Shown: positions 53,873 to 61,837 of the stretch, in pieces
Layout: every line of letters starts with the position of its first letter
Numbering within the stretch: position 1 is the first letter of the stretch
Source of the DNA: Postechiella marina
GTDB taxonomy: Bacteria; Bacteroidota; Bacteroidia; Flavobacteriales; Flavobacteriaceae
Direction: 5' to 3'
NCBI RefSeq assembly: GCF_039538365.1
Contig: NZ_BAABCA010000004.1
Span: 434,001 to 498,000, forward strand
Length of the DNA stretch: 64,000 nucleotides
Notes under the pieces: model-generated
Told to the model about the DNA's origin: nothing
Databases searched by the model: none
The model's input: the letters and a program-made list of their open reading frames with translations, nothing else
Program-made: the position numbers and the translations under genes

Positions 53873-54295
53873 TCAAATAATAAAAACTTGGTCTAAAACC
53901 TGAATATCGGCAACCAAATTAGGTGGAGAATAATCTTTATGCGGTATAACCTGCTTAGGTAAACCCTTAAATAAATTAATGTAAGTATAAACAAATGCTG
54001 TAACAAACTCTGGTTGCAAATCAAAATCTTTAAAGGCTCCTAATTGCAATTCGTCTTGGCCTTTTACAACATCAACCTCATCTTTACAACAGCTTCGTTT
54101 TTTTATGGTTTCTTCTACGTCCATAGCACATGTATCTCCTTCAAAAAAATAAGAGACATCTATTAAAACATCGCCACAAAAATGCTTTTCAATAGTAAAA
54201 GATACTGTTGAAAACAACACTAATAGCATCATAACAATAGAAAAAGCTTTATGTAATAGTTTCTTTATCACCTTGTAAAAATACAAAAAAGGCAA
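53873..54295 (-). CDS. HYC_CC_PP family small exported protein
   Basis: Up to 140 residues. The start is uncertain because the first residues before the hydrophobic segment vary (ATG at 54295, or internal starts nearer the core IVMMLLVLFSTVSF). The mature part contains HFCGD (for HYC), a later SCCKDE (CC) and YSPPNL (PP), the three marks of this flavobacterial family. Function is not known. The family is often beside a TonB receptor with metal links, as here. The Cys residues suggest metal binding or disulfides. Confidence 0.75.
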   Translation of the reverse strand: MPFLYFYKVIKKLLHKAFSIVMMLLVLFSTVSFTIEKHFCGDVLIDVSYFFEGDTCAMDVEETIKKRSCCKDEVDVVKGQDELQLGAFKDFDLQPEFVTAFVYTYINLFKGLPKQVIPHKDYSPPNLVADIQVLDQVFII

Positions 54296-54327
54296 TAACT
54301 TATCTTATTTTATAAAATGATTAACAT

Positions 54328-54756
54328 TTATTTTTTTAATTTATGATAATAAAAAGCGGGCAGTAATAATATTAAAATAATAGGCTGAATAAGAAAACGA
54401 CGCAAATTAAAAAACAAGTAATAATCTTCTTGTCTTGGGTTAATTACAAAATACAAATACAATATAATTAGTATTAAAAAAGATAAGATATATATTAGTG
54501 CTGAAAATTTAACAATACTTTTATCTTTAAAAACAAGAAACAGTATTGCTAAAGAAATTAGGGTATTTAAAGCATAACGTAAGGTTGTAAATATGGTTAG
54601 TTTTAAAACTTCTCGCCTAGGGTTATCTATATATAAATAATCGTTTTCGAAAAAAGTTAAATACGGATCGTAGAATAATTCATGCTCGAAAAACCGGATT
54701 AAAACCAATAAAGTAAACCCTATAAAAAGCAAAATGTATTTAAGAGACTTACTCAT
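54328..54756 (-). CDS. Exosortase F system-associated membrane protein
   Basis: The product has 142 residues with four membrane helices (about 8-22, 52-75, 82-105, 118-135) and the motif RFFEHELFYDPYLTFFENDY, characteristic of the small protein always paired with XrtF. It overlaps the end of xrtF by 8 bases, so the two are translated together. Its role in the exosortase pathway is not known. Confidence 0.88.
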   Translation of the reverse strand: MSKSLKYILLFIGFTLLVLIRFFEHELFYDPYLTFFENDYLYIDNPRREVLKLTIFTTLRYALNTLISLAILFLVFKDKSIVKFSALIYILSFLILIILYLYFVINPRQEDYYLFFNLRRFLIQPIILILLLPAFYYHKLKK

Positions 54757-55300
54757 TCTTTTTATTTAATTTAGAAAAACGATTTACCCAAAACATCCAT
54801 AATAAAAAAACCATACCATAAATAATTCCTGGAAAAATAACGGTATGTAAAAACCCAGATTTATCTGGAAAATGATAAATACCTATACTTAACATAACAA
54901 TACGTAATAAATTTACAACATATAGTAGCACACCTCCCGAAAGCACGAAAAGCACCGTGTCTTTTAATTGACCAGAAAAGGCTATTACAAAAGATACAAA
55001 AAGAATAATAACACTAATGGAGTTACAACCTTCTATTACTCTTGCTAAATATTGTCCATTTACTATTAATTTTATAGATGGCTCGTTTGGGTGTGGCAAT
55101 ATTGCTGTGTTATACCCAAAGGTGTTTAACAACGTCTCGCTTTGTATTGCTACCAAATGTGTAAAATAATCTGGATAGAATTTTAAGCCATGGGAAAACT
55201 GTAAATAAAACTTATACGTTACAGACAACAAGATATAAACCACTAAAAAAGTAGCTATAAATTTTATTACCGATTTGTATTTTACAATTAAAGTTTTCAG
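54749..55300 (-). CDS. xrtF: Exosortase family protein XrtF (probable CTG or other non-ATG start)
   Basis: Multi-pass transpeptidase-like protein with the exosortase triad: Cys in VIEGCNSISV, Arg in YVVNLLRIVMLS, His in GFLHTVIFPG. The first conventional start is a GTG at 55243 (164 residues), but the frame stays open upstream, and 19 further codons (KTLIVKYKSVIKFIATFL after a CTG at 55300) restore the usual N-terminus, including its first membrane helix. No in-frame ATG exists there, so the start is CTG or another rare codon, or the gene has a start mutation. Exosortases process C-terminal sorting signals for export. The downstream partner overlaps by 8 bases. Confidence 0.82.
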   Translation of the reverse strand: MKTLIVKYKSVIKFIATFLVVYILLSVTYKFYLQFSHGLKFYPDYFTHLVAIQSETLLNTFGYNTAILPHPNEPSIKLIVNGQYLARVIEGCNSISVIILFVSFVIAFSGQLKDTVLFVLSGGVLLYVVNLLRIVMLSIGIYHFPDKSGFLHTVIFPGIIYGMVFLLWMFWVNRFSKLNKKNE

Positions 55301-55348
55301 AATGTTAAATTTATTAAAAATAGAATATCGAAGTTACAGCTTTTTAAA

Positions 55349-55356
55349 TACTTTTG
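55349..55356 (+). promoter_or_regulatory. -7 promoter element of the GAF-domain gene
   Basis: TACTTTTG, a perfect TAnnTTTG, 16 bases before the ATG at 55373. The leader would be only about 10 bases. The -33 element is weak. Confidence 0.4.
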
Positions 55357-55372
55357 CCTAAAATTTAAAGCA

Positions 55373-55828
55373 ATGATTTTCGAAATATTAAAACCTAAGG
55401 TAGAACATATAATAGCTAGCACAGAAAAAACGGTAGACGAGCGCCTTCTAAACATTTGCGAATTACTTGAAGAACATTTAGACTATTATAATTGGGTTGG
55501 TTTCTATTTTAGAAACGGAAATAAAGAAGAATTGCTTTTAGGTCCTTATGTTGGCGCTCCTACAGACCATACTGTTATTCCTTTTGGAAAAGGTATTTGC
55601 GGACAAGTTGCTGTAAGTAACCAGAATTTTGTTGTGCCAGATGTTGCTGCTCAAGACAATTATATTGCTTGTAGCATTACGGTAAAGGCAGAAATTGTGG
55701 TTCCGGTTTTTGTTAATGGAGAAAATATTGGACAAATAGACATAGACTCTAACACACCAGACCCTTTTACTGAAGCTGACGAGCGCTTTTTAGAGTTTGT
55801 TTGCAGCCAGGTTGCTAGCATGCTTTAA
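55373..55828 (+). CDS. GAF-domain protein, free methionine-(R)-sulfoxide reductase type
   Basis: The 151-residue protein is a single GAF domain. The family features are NWVGFYF, LLLGPYVGAPTDHTVIPFGKGICGQ, NYIACSITVKAEIVVPV and IGQIDIDS. The Cys in GICGQ and the Cys in IACS align with two of the catalytic/resolving cysteines of fRMsr (YebR/MsrC), which reduces free methionine-(R)-sulfoxide in the cytoplasm. The intermediate Cys seen in some members is absent. It stands between the xrtF pair (divergent) and purH. Confidence 0.88.
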   Translation: MIFEILKPKVEHIIASTEKTVDERLLNICELLEEHLDYYNWVGFYFRNGNKEELLLGPYVGAPTDHTVIPFGKGICGQVAVSNQNFVVPDVAAQDNYIACSITVKAEIVVPVFVNGENIGQIDIDSNTPDPFTEADERFLEFVCSQVASML

Positions 55829-55938
55829 CAGTATTTATGCAAACACTATTTTTGCAGATATACACCCGCGTTAAGGATTGAGGCATTTGTTGAAGCTCTT
55901 TTTTGTTTTTCTCAAAAAAAGCGACTGCCGAAAGCCTG

Positions 55939-55991
55939 ACCTTTTGCGCTCCTGCATGGTTTCTTTTTAACCTTGCAGGAGCGCAAAAGGT
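55939..55991. repeat. Perfect 18-bp inverted repeat (extended hairpin)
   Basis: The arm at 55939-55956 (ACCTTTTGCGCTCCTGCA) is exactly complementary to 55974-55991. Inside, GGTT/AACC extends the stem after one mismatch, leaving a T-rich 7-nt loop. No T-run follows, so it is not a canonical terminator. It may be a REP-type or MITE-like palindromic element or an RNA structure in the purH leader region. Confidence 0.8.
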
Positions 55992-56120
55992 AACGCTCAA
56001 ATTATTTTTACGCTGTGTTTTTGTAGTATTTTAATTTTTAATGTTAACAAATTGTGTTTTTAGTTAAAAACTCACTTTCTTTTTCGGGTATTCTTAGCTA
56101 TTTTTTTTAAAGGAAATAAG

Positions 56121-56128
56121 TACTTTTG
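56121..56128 (+). promoter_or_regulatory. -7 promoter element of purH
   Basis: TACTTTTG, a perfect TAnnTTTG, about 80 bases before the chosen purH ATG. The -33 region is not clear. No PurR-like palindrome was recognised. Confidence 0.4.
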
Positions 56129-56208
56129 CATTTTATAAAAAACTAGACTTTAAAATAACTTGAATTTCATGGTATTATAAGCATGGAATTTTGAACAACA
56201 CAACAGCA

Positions 56209-57741
56209 ATGAGCAACGAAAAAACAATTAAATCGGCATTAATATCTGTTTTTAGTAAAGACGGTTTAGAGCCTATAGTTAAAGAATTAGACAAACAAGG
56301 CGTAACTATTTACTCTACTGGAGGTACCGAAAAATTTATTAACGATTTAGGAATAAATGTTGTTCCGGTAGAAGATGTAACGTCTTACCCTTCTATACTT
56401 GGTGGTCGTGTAAAAACATTACACCCTAAAGTTTTTGGAGGTATTTTAAATAGACAAAACCATGATGGCGATGTTGCCGAATTAGCAGAATACGAAATTC
56501 CGCAAATTGATGTGGTTATTGTTGATTTATATCCGTTTGAAAAAACTGTAGCTTCTGGTGCTGCAGAGCAAGATATTATCGAGAAAATTGATATAGGTGG
56601 TATTTCTTTAATTAGAGCAGCTGCTAAGAATTATGCAGATGTTATTTGTGTATCTTCTGTTGATGATTATGCTGAGTTTTTAGATGTAATATCTGCCAAT
56701 AAAGGGTCTATTTCTCAAGAAGACAGAAAACGTTTTGCTGGAAAGGCTTTTAATGTTTCGTCTCATTACGATACTGCTATTTTTAATTATTTTAATCAAA
56801 ATCATGATGAAGCTGCTTTAAAAATTAGCGAAACTAAAGGTAAGGTTTTACGCTACGGAGAAAACCCACACCAAAAAGGTTTTTTCTTTGGAAATTTTGA
56901 TGAGTTATTTACTAAACTTCATGGTAAAGAATTAAGTTACAATAACCTTTTGGATGTTGATGCTGCTGTAAACTTAATGCTAGAATTTAAAAACGATGCA
57001 CCAACATTTGCCATTTTAAAACACAATAATGCTTGCGGTTTGGCGCAACGCGATAATTTACATCAAGCCTATATTGATGCCTTAGCAGGAGATCCTGTAT
57101 CTGCCTTTGGTGGTGTTTTAATTAGTAATAAAGAAATAGATTTAGCTACCGCTGAAGAAATACACAAACTATTCTGTGAAGTGGTTATTGCTCCTGCTTT
57201 TGCTGCAGATGCCTTAGAGATTTTAAAAGGTAAAAAGAATAGAATTTTATTAGAAATTCATGATATTGAAATGCCAAAAATGAACGTAAGAAGCTGTTTA
57301 AATGGTGTTTTATTACAAGACAGAAATAATATTACAGATAAAGCTGAAGATTTAAAAACGGTTACTAATACTGCGCCAACTACTGCTGATGTTGAGGACT
57401 TAATATTTGCTTCTAAAATTTGTAAGCATACAAAATCGAACACTATTGTACTTGTAAAAGGCAAACAATTATGTGCTAGTGGAACAGGACAGACTAGTCG
57501 TGTTGATGCTTTACAACAGGCGATACATAAAGCAGAATCTTTTAACTTTAACTTAAAAGGAGCTGCTATGGCTAGTGATGCATTTTTTCCTTTTCCAGAT
57601 TGTGTAGAAATTGCAAATAAAGCGGGTATTACATCTGTAATACAGCCAGGCGGTTCTATAAAAGACCAATTAAGCATTGATTATTGTAACGATAATAATG
57701 TTGCTATGGTTATGACGGGAACACGCCATTTTAAACATTAA
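56209..57741 (+). CDS. purH: Bifunctional AICAR transformylase / IMP cyclohydrolase
   Basis: The ATG at 56209 gives 510 residues. A TTG 18 bases upstream is also in frame but less likely. The N-terminal IMP cyclohydrolase domain (SVFSKDGLEPIVKEL, YSTGGTEKF, TSYPSILGGRVKTLHPKVFGGIL) joins the C-terminal formyltransferase (LRYGENPHQKG, ILKHNNACG, GTGQTSRVDA, SDAFFPFPD, QPGGSIKD). It performs the last two steps of IMP synthesis. In many Flavobacteriia purH directly precedes mreB. Here a minus-strand block separates them. Confidence 0.97.
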   Translation: MSNEKTIKSALISVFSKDGLEPIVKELDKQGVTIYSTGGTEKFINDLGINVVPVEDVTSYPSILGGRVKTLHPKVFGGILNRQNHDGDVAELAEYEIPQIDVVIVDLYPFEKTVASGAAEQDIIEKIDIGGISLIRAAAKNYADVICVSSVDDYAEFLDVISANKGSISQEDRKRFAGKAFNVSSHYDTAIFNYFNQNHDEAALKISETKGKVLRYGENPHQKGFFFGNFDELFTKLHGKELSYNNLLDVDAAVNLMLEFKNDAPTFAILKHNNACGLAQRDNLHQAYIDALAGDPVSAFGGVLISNKEIDLATAEEIHKLFCEVVIAPAFAADALEILKGKKNRILLEIHDIEMPKMNVRSCLNGVLLQDRNNITDKAEDLKTVTNTAPTTADVEDLIFASKICKHTKSNTIVLVKGKQLCASGTGQTSRVDALQQAIHKAESFNFNLKGAAMASDAFFPFPDCVEIANKAGITSVIQPGGSIKDQLSIDYCNDNNVAMVMTGTRHFKH

Positions 57742-57796
57742 AATAAAGTTTAAACTCTTGTAAAATTGAGGGTAAACAAAAACATATTAAAATTTA

Positions 57797-57827
57797 AAAA
57801 GAGCACCAAAAGGTGCTCTTTTTTTTT
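57797..57827 (+). terminator. Rho-independent terminator of purH
   Basis: AAAAGAGCACC / GGTGCTCTTTT with an AAAA loop and a nine-base T-run, about 55 bases past the stop. Confidence 0.9.
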
Positions 57828-57967
57828 AACCTGAATACAGTAATAATCCTCTCAAAAAAAATCCCTTAGTTTTTAAGTTTACTACATATAAAATCTCTTG
57901 GTTAAAAAATCAAAAAAGAAAAAATATAATCCCTTAGCATTCTTTTTTGATTGAAAAAAATAGCGCA

Positions 57968-58111
57968 TTACAATACTGTTAACGCAAACAAACGGTAAAG
58001 AAGTACTGACAACTGTAAAATAACAGCCAACATTATAAAACATATAAAATAATCTGATTTTTTTCTTTTAGCTACCTGCATCCCTTTTTTGTTTTTTCGT
58101 TTAAGTGCCAT
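57968..58111 (-). CDS. Putative 47-residue small membrane protein
   Basis: ATG at 58111, stop TAA at 57968-57970. The N-terminal 19 residues are strongly basic (MALKRKNKKGMQVAKRKKSD). The rest is one hydrophobic helix (YFICFIMLAVILQLSVLLY) and a short tail (RLFALTVL). The cationic start followed by a membrane segment with a positive-inside arrangement looks purposeful, and codon use resembles the neighbours. It has no family I recognise and could still be chance. It lies about 170 bases downstream of the LytTR regulator on the same strand. Confidence 0.4.
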   Translation of the reverse strand: MALKRKNKKGMQVAKRKKSDYFICFIMLAVILQLSVLLYRLFALTVL

Positions 58112-58283
58112 ATTTAAAATATATACACCAAGTAAATTGGTACATTTTATTTATAATGTAAAACTACATGCAAAGGCAGTGCCAAATTAAAAAAATGGCA
58201 TAAGGCAGGTATTTTTTGGTATAAGACAGAAAAAATTAAAACGATGCATAAATTATAATCGTTTTAAGCAAAAAAAAAGAGCT

Positions 58284-59030
58284 TTATTTAAGTGTTGGTA
58301 TGGTTTTTAAAATACTTTTATAAGTATCGCTAAGTAATGCTTTATGGTTACCAGAAAGCACAATAAGGTTATCTGCAGGTACAATTTCTACAATTTTTGC
58401 TGTATTTACAATGTAGTTTCTATGCGTTCTAGAAAACACAGATTGATCTAACAATTTTAAAATTTTTGTTAACGATATTAGTATAACAAATTTTTCTTTT
58501 TCGGTAATTATATTACAATATTTCTCTTCTACCTCAATAAAGATAATTTGAGATAGCTGTACCTTTTTTAAAGATTTTCCTTTTTTAATAAATAAGTAGT
58601 CTTTACTAACAACAGTATTTTCTTGATCTCCTAAAAAAGTATCTGGTTGCTCGTAAAATTTCTCTAAAGCCATTTCTAAGGCATAAAGAATTTCTAACTC
58701 ATTAAAGGGTTTCATTAAATAACTAAAAGGTTGAGTTAGCTTAGCGCGCTCAAAAATTTTGCGATCTGTAGAACTGGTTAAAAACACAAAAGGCTTAGAG
58801 CCATTTGGATTTAAACTAATGGTTTCTGCAAAAGAAATACCATCGGCATTTCCATTTAAAAAAATATCTATAATAATAATGTCTATAAGCTGGTTGTAAA
58901 AGAAATTTAAACCATCTTTAAACGTTGTAGCAACAGCAACGACATTATAATTATTGGCTTCTAGTACTTTTATCAACCTATTACTTTCTGCAGGAGTATC
59001 TTCTATAATAAGAACATTAACCTTATCCAT
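58284..59030 (-). CDS. LytTR-family response regulator
   Basis: The product has 248 residues. The receiver domain (about 1-120) shows VLIIEDTPAE, the phospho-acceptor Asp in IDIIIIDIFLNGNADG (near 53) and the Lys in SYLMKPFNELE. The LytTR domain spans about 145-245 (LFIKKGKSLKKVQLSQIIFIEVEEKYCNI; FSRTHRNYIVN). It overlaps the upstream kinase gene by 8 bases, so the two are coupled. It is distinct from the regulator at 9740-10513. Confidence 0.93.
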   Translation of the reverse strand: MDKVNVLIIEDTPAESNRLIKVLEANNYNVVAVATTFKDGLNFFYNQLIDIIIIDIFLNGNADGISFAETISLNPNGSKPFVFLTSSTDRKIFERAKLTQPFSYLMKPFNELEILYALEMALEKFYEQPDTFLGDQENTVVSKDYLFIKKGKSLKKVQLSQIIFIEVEEKYCNIITEKEKFVILISLTKILKLLDQSVFSRTHRNYIVNTAKIVEIVPADNLIVLSGNHKALLSDTYKSILKTIPTLK

Positions 59031-60780
59031 TTAATGTTGTTTTTGGTAAAGATACAATCATTTTTGTACCTTTTCCTAATTCGCTTTCTATAGCTAATTT
59101 TCCGTTATTCTTTTGTATTAACGATTTGCATAACTGCAACCCTAAACCTGTACCAATAATATCTTTGTTTTCTTTTTTAGACACTATTATAGTATTTTCT
59201 AGAAGACTATTTTGGGTGTTTTTACTCATGCCCAAACCCGAATCTTCGATAACTAAATCGCAAAAATTATCTGTAGTATATGTTGTGTAAATCTTTATCT
59301 TTCCGTTAGGTTTAGAAAACTTTATAGCATTGTCTAGTAGGTTTCTTAATATAATTTTTAACGATTCTTGATCTACTAAAACAATATCTTTTTTTAACAC
59401 TTTATTATTAAAATCTATAGACTTGTCTAGCATAAGTGGTTTGTAATTATATGCCATTTGCTCTACTATAAAAAACAAGCGCAAAGCTTCAATTTCGAAA
59501 TAAGATTGTTTTGTTTGCAATAATGCCCAATGCAACAAATTATCCAACAGACTATACGCACTATTTACAATGGCACTGTTATTTTGAAGCAAACCATCTA
59601 GAGCCTCTAAATTCTTTTCTTCTAAATTATCTAACAACTTAGTATTACTGCTTTTTAGTGCGTTAACCGAAGAACGTAAATCATGACTAATAATAGAAAA
59701 CAATTTATCTTTTGTTGCATTTAACTCGTCTAAACCTTCTTTTTGAGCCATTATAATTTTATTCGATTTTATTTTCTCATTATAAAAATAAAAAGTCACC
59801 CCCAATAAAATTAATAAGGTTAATGCAGAATACAACAAGCCATTTCGCTCAATTATTTTTGCTTTGTTTTCTATTTTAAGCAAACTCACTTCTTTTTGCT
59901 TTTGTTTAACAGCAAACAGCTTTTCTAACTTTGCTACTTCATAAATTTTATTTTGGTCGTTTAAAGAATCGTGCCATTTTTCGTATTCTTTTCTGTATTG
60001 TAGTGCTTTTTTAAAATCTTTACGATTCTCTTCTACCACCGCCATATTTAAAGATGCATTATTTCTTTTTTTAAAATCATTAGTGCTCTTAGACAATAAA
60101 TACGCTTTTTCGAAATAAGGAATAGCCAGATTATCTTTATACTGTTCGTAATAAAAATTTGCTAGATTTCCGTAAGCTGCAATTATCCCTAAGGTATCTT
60201 TTGCTTTTTCTTGATAATGCATAAAATCGAGCAAATATGGTTCTGCTTTATCGAACGCTTTTAAATGTAAATAACAAACACCCAAATTTTGCAAAACATC
60301 TCCTTTATTTAAATAAATATATTGACTATCTGGAAGATTTATTATACTATTTAAATACGAGATAGCAACTTCAAATTTATTTTCTTCTAACGCTACTTGG
60401 GCTAAACGAAAGGTTACTAAATTACTAAACTTAAAATTGGACGATATTGTCTTATATTCCTTTTTTGCTTCTTTTAACAATAACTTTTGCTTAAAACTAT
60501 ACCCTCTTAAATAATGATTATAATCTTTTAATTTATTTTGGTTTTTATCTAAATTTCTATGTCTTGCTGTATAAACCAATACAGAATCCCATTCTTTATT
60601 TAAAAAAAACATACCTGCTTTATAAAAAAAAGAACTCGATTTATTTAAATCTAATTTTTCTTTAATGGCTATACTAAATGCATCTAGTTTCTCCTGTTTT
60701 TGAGCTATTAGTTGGTTACAAAAAAATATTACAACTATGCATAACTTAATTTTATAAAAACTTTTTTTGTGAAATTTCAT
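59023..60780 (-). CDS. TPR-containing sensor histidine kinase (HisKA/HATPase)
   Basis: The product has 585 residues. A signal-like segment lies at about 10-26. TPR-like repeats fill about 35-290, predicted periplasmic. One membrane helix (LLYSALTLLILLGVTFYFY, about 316-334) is followed by HisKA with the phospho-His in LFSIISHDLRSSVNALK (near 366) and an HATPase with N-box RNLLDNAIKFSKPNGKI, DSGLGMS and GTGLGLQLCKSLI. This kinase type is usually paired with OmpR-like regulators, but here the partner is LytTR. The TPR part probably senses a protein or peptide in the periplasm. Confidence 0.93.
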   Translation of the reverse strand: MKFHKKSFYKIKLCIVVIFFCNQLIAQKQEKLDAFSIAIKEKLDLNKSSSFFYKAGMFFLNKEWDSVLVYTARHRNLDKNQNKLKDYNHYLRGYSFKQKLLLKEAKKEYKTISSNFKFSNLVTFRLAQVALEENKFEVAISYLNSIINLPDSQYIYLNKGDVLQNLGVCYLHLKAFDKAEPYLLDFMHYQEKAKDTLGIIAAYGNLANFYYEQYKDNLAIPYFEKAYLLSKSTNDFKKRNNASLNMAVVEENRKDFKKALQYRKEYEKWHDSLNDQNKIYEVAKLEKLFAVKQKQKEVSLLKIENKAKIIERNGLLYSALTLLILLGVTFYFYNEKIKSNKIIMAQKEGLDELNATKDKLFSIISHDLRSSVNALKSSNTKLLDNLEEKNLEALDGLLQNNSAIVNSAYSLLDNLLHWALLQTKQSYFEIEALRLFFIVEQMAYNYKPLMLDKSIDFNNKVLKKDIVLVDQESLKIILRNLLDNAIKFSKPNGKIKIYTTYTTDNFCDLVIEDSGLGMSKNTQNSLLENTIIVSKKENKDIIGTGLGLQLCKSLIQKNNGKLAIESELGKGTKMIVSLPKTTLNG

Positions 60781-60794
60781 AAAGACAAATAAAT

Positions 60795-60830
60795 AAAAAA
60801 AATAACTACAAGCAATTACCTGTAGTTATT
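60795..60830 (-). terminator. Rho-independent terminator between the paralogous pair and the TPR kinase
   Basis: AATAACTACA / TGTAGTTATT (10 bp, 10-nt loop) followed by eight T on the minus strand, about 25 bases past the stop at 60856. The kinase starts at 60780, so it has its own promoter or depends on read-through. Confidence 0.85.
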
Positions 60831-60855
60831 AAAATACTTTTATTTAAAAACAGAT

Positions 60856-61278
60856 TTATCCACCCGTAATATCTGTAACCGTTCCTCTGGAAGAAACCGG
60901 ATCTTCATCCCATAAATACGATTCAATTTTATTAATCGCATTGGTTGGGTTATCAATATTAAAGGAAATAGTATAAGGATATAATGCCAAAGGCACTTCT
61001 TCCTCATAATTATAAACTACATAAACATCTTGAATACCTCCTACTTTTAAAGAATTTGCTGTATAGATATCTAAACTTGTTAAATTATCGGCTGCATCAA
61101 TATAAATTGTCGCTGTAACAGCAATTAAATTATTGCTTTGTATTGCTGTTACATTATCTGGAGGTAACGGTGTAACCGTTGTTTGTGTAGATGGAGATAT
61201 TAAGGCTCCTTTGTTTAAATTAGTAACTGTTGTTAATTTGGTTGTGTTTGGTGGCAATTCAACTTCTGTAGAAATCAT
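60856..61278 (-). CDS. Small protein of unknown family (paralogue B)
   Basis: A 140-residue protein without signal peptide or membrane helix. It is predicted mostly beta: a Thr/Pro-rich N-terminus (about 1-45), then TATIYIDAADNLTSL, DVYVVYNYEEEV, YTISFNIDNP, and the end IESYLWDEDPVSSRGTVTDITGG. The last 60 residues align by eye with the upstream gene (VYDALEK/VVYNYEEE; YRIDFIVKNPP/YTISFNIDNPT; QTFLWGKES/ESYLWDEDP; GTITVLN/GTVTDITGG). They are therefore tandem duplicates of a compact beta-sandwich-like protein. No function is known to me. It is co-transcribed with the paralogue (47-base gap) and ends at a terminator. Confidence 0.72.
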   Translation of the reverse strand: MISTEVELPPNTTKLTTVTNLNKGALISPSTQTTVTPLPPDNVTAIQSNNLIAVTATIYIDAADNLTSLDIYTANSLKVGGIQDVYVVYNYEEEVPLALYPYTISFNIDNPTNAINKIESYLWDEDPVSSRGTVTDITGG

Positions 61279-61325
61279 AATATATTAAATTTAGGGTTAA
61301 GTTCTTATTTATTTTAACAATTAGC

Positions 61326-61760
61326 TTAATTTAAAACTGTAATTGTTCCGCCAGAAGCCATAGACTCTTTTCCCCAAAGAAACGTTTGTATTTGCACTAA
61401 ATCTTTAGGTGGGTTTTTAACAATAAAATCTATTCTATAAGCATCAAAAGTTTGATTACTTTTTTCTAGAGCATCATAAACTATAAAAAAATTTAACTGA
61501 GTTTTATCAGAGTTTAAAATAATAGATTCTTGGTTTACTGCAGATAATTGAGGTGATTCGCACGAAGCCAAATAAACAACTGCGCTAATTTGCAAGTCGC
61601 CTGTTATACCAAAACTAGCTTGAACAAGCGGAGAGAACGGTTTGATACTTGTTGAATTAAACGCAAAATTAATTTGAGCTTCTAGTTTTCTAATTTTTAA
61701 ATTACTTTGAGCTAGAGGTTGACCAGGTGGGTTGGATACACTTAAAGTTGTAACTTCCAT
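61326..61760 (-). CDS. Small protein of unknown family (paralogue A)
   Basis: A 144-residue cytoplasmic-looking protein. The pattern is beta strands separated by polar turns: LEAQINFAFN, DLQISAVVYLASCESP, QLNFFIVYDALE, YRIDFIVKNPP, and the C-terminal IQTFLWGKESMASGGTITVLN. It shares this C-terminal pattern with the next gene (paralogue B). There is no signal peptide, so if it is exported the route is not Sec. First gene of a two-gene unit with a well-formed promoter at 61808-61837. The family is unknown to me. Confidence 0.72.
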   Translation of the reverse strand: MEVTTLSVSNPPGQPLAQSNLKIRKLEAQINFAFNSTSIKPFSPLVQASFGITGDLQISAVVYLASCESPQLSAVNQESIILNSDKTQLNFFIVYDALEKSNQTFDAYRIDFIVKNPPKDLVQIQTFLWGKESMASGGTITVLN

Positions 61761-61807
61761 TTTGTGAGAGATTATAATTAATATTATATTTTTTGATAAA
61801 AGAGATT

Positions 61808-61837
61808 CAAATATACTATAAATTCGATAAAAAGCAA
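61808..61837 (-). promoter_or_regulatory. Predicted promoter of the paralogous pair
   Basis: On the minus strand TTG, 19 bases, TATATTTG: a perfect TAnnTTTG -7 with a properly spaced -33. It lies about 50 bases before the ATG at 61760. Confidence 0.55.

Larger units (their letters stand above)
55829..56208. other. Intergenic region with a strong hairpin and the purH promoter
   Basis: 380 bases without a supported gene. It contains the GC-rich inverted repeat at 55939-55991 and the purH -7 element at 56121-56128. The segment around the hairpin (about 55890-56000) is visibly richer in GC than the flanks, which suggests a separate origin. Confidence 0.6.
57742..58283. other. Intergenic region at the edge of the accessory block
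   Basis: Between purH and the LytTR regulator. It holds the purH terminator and a possible 47-residue membrane peptide on the minus strand (57968-58111). Nothing else was recognised. Confidence 0.5.

Noticed and set aside
55939..55991. Reading the purH-upstream hairpin as a rho-independent terminator of the GAF gene
   Set aside because: No T-run follows on either strand and it lies 110 bases past the stop, so I list it as an inverted repeat of unknown role.
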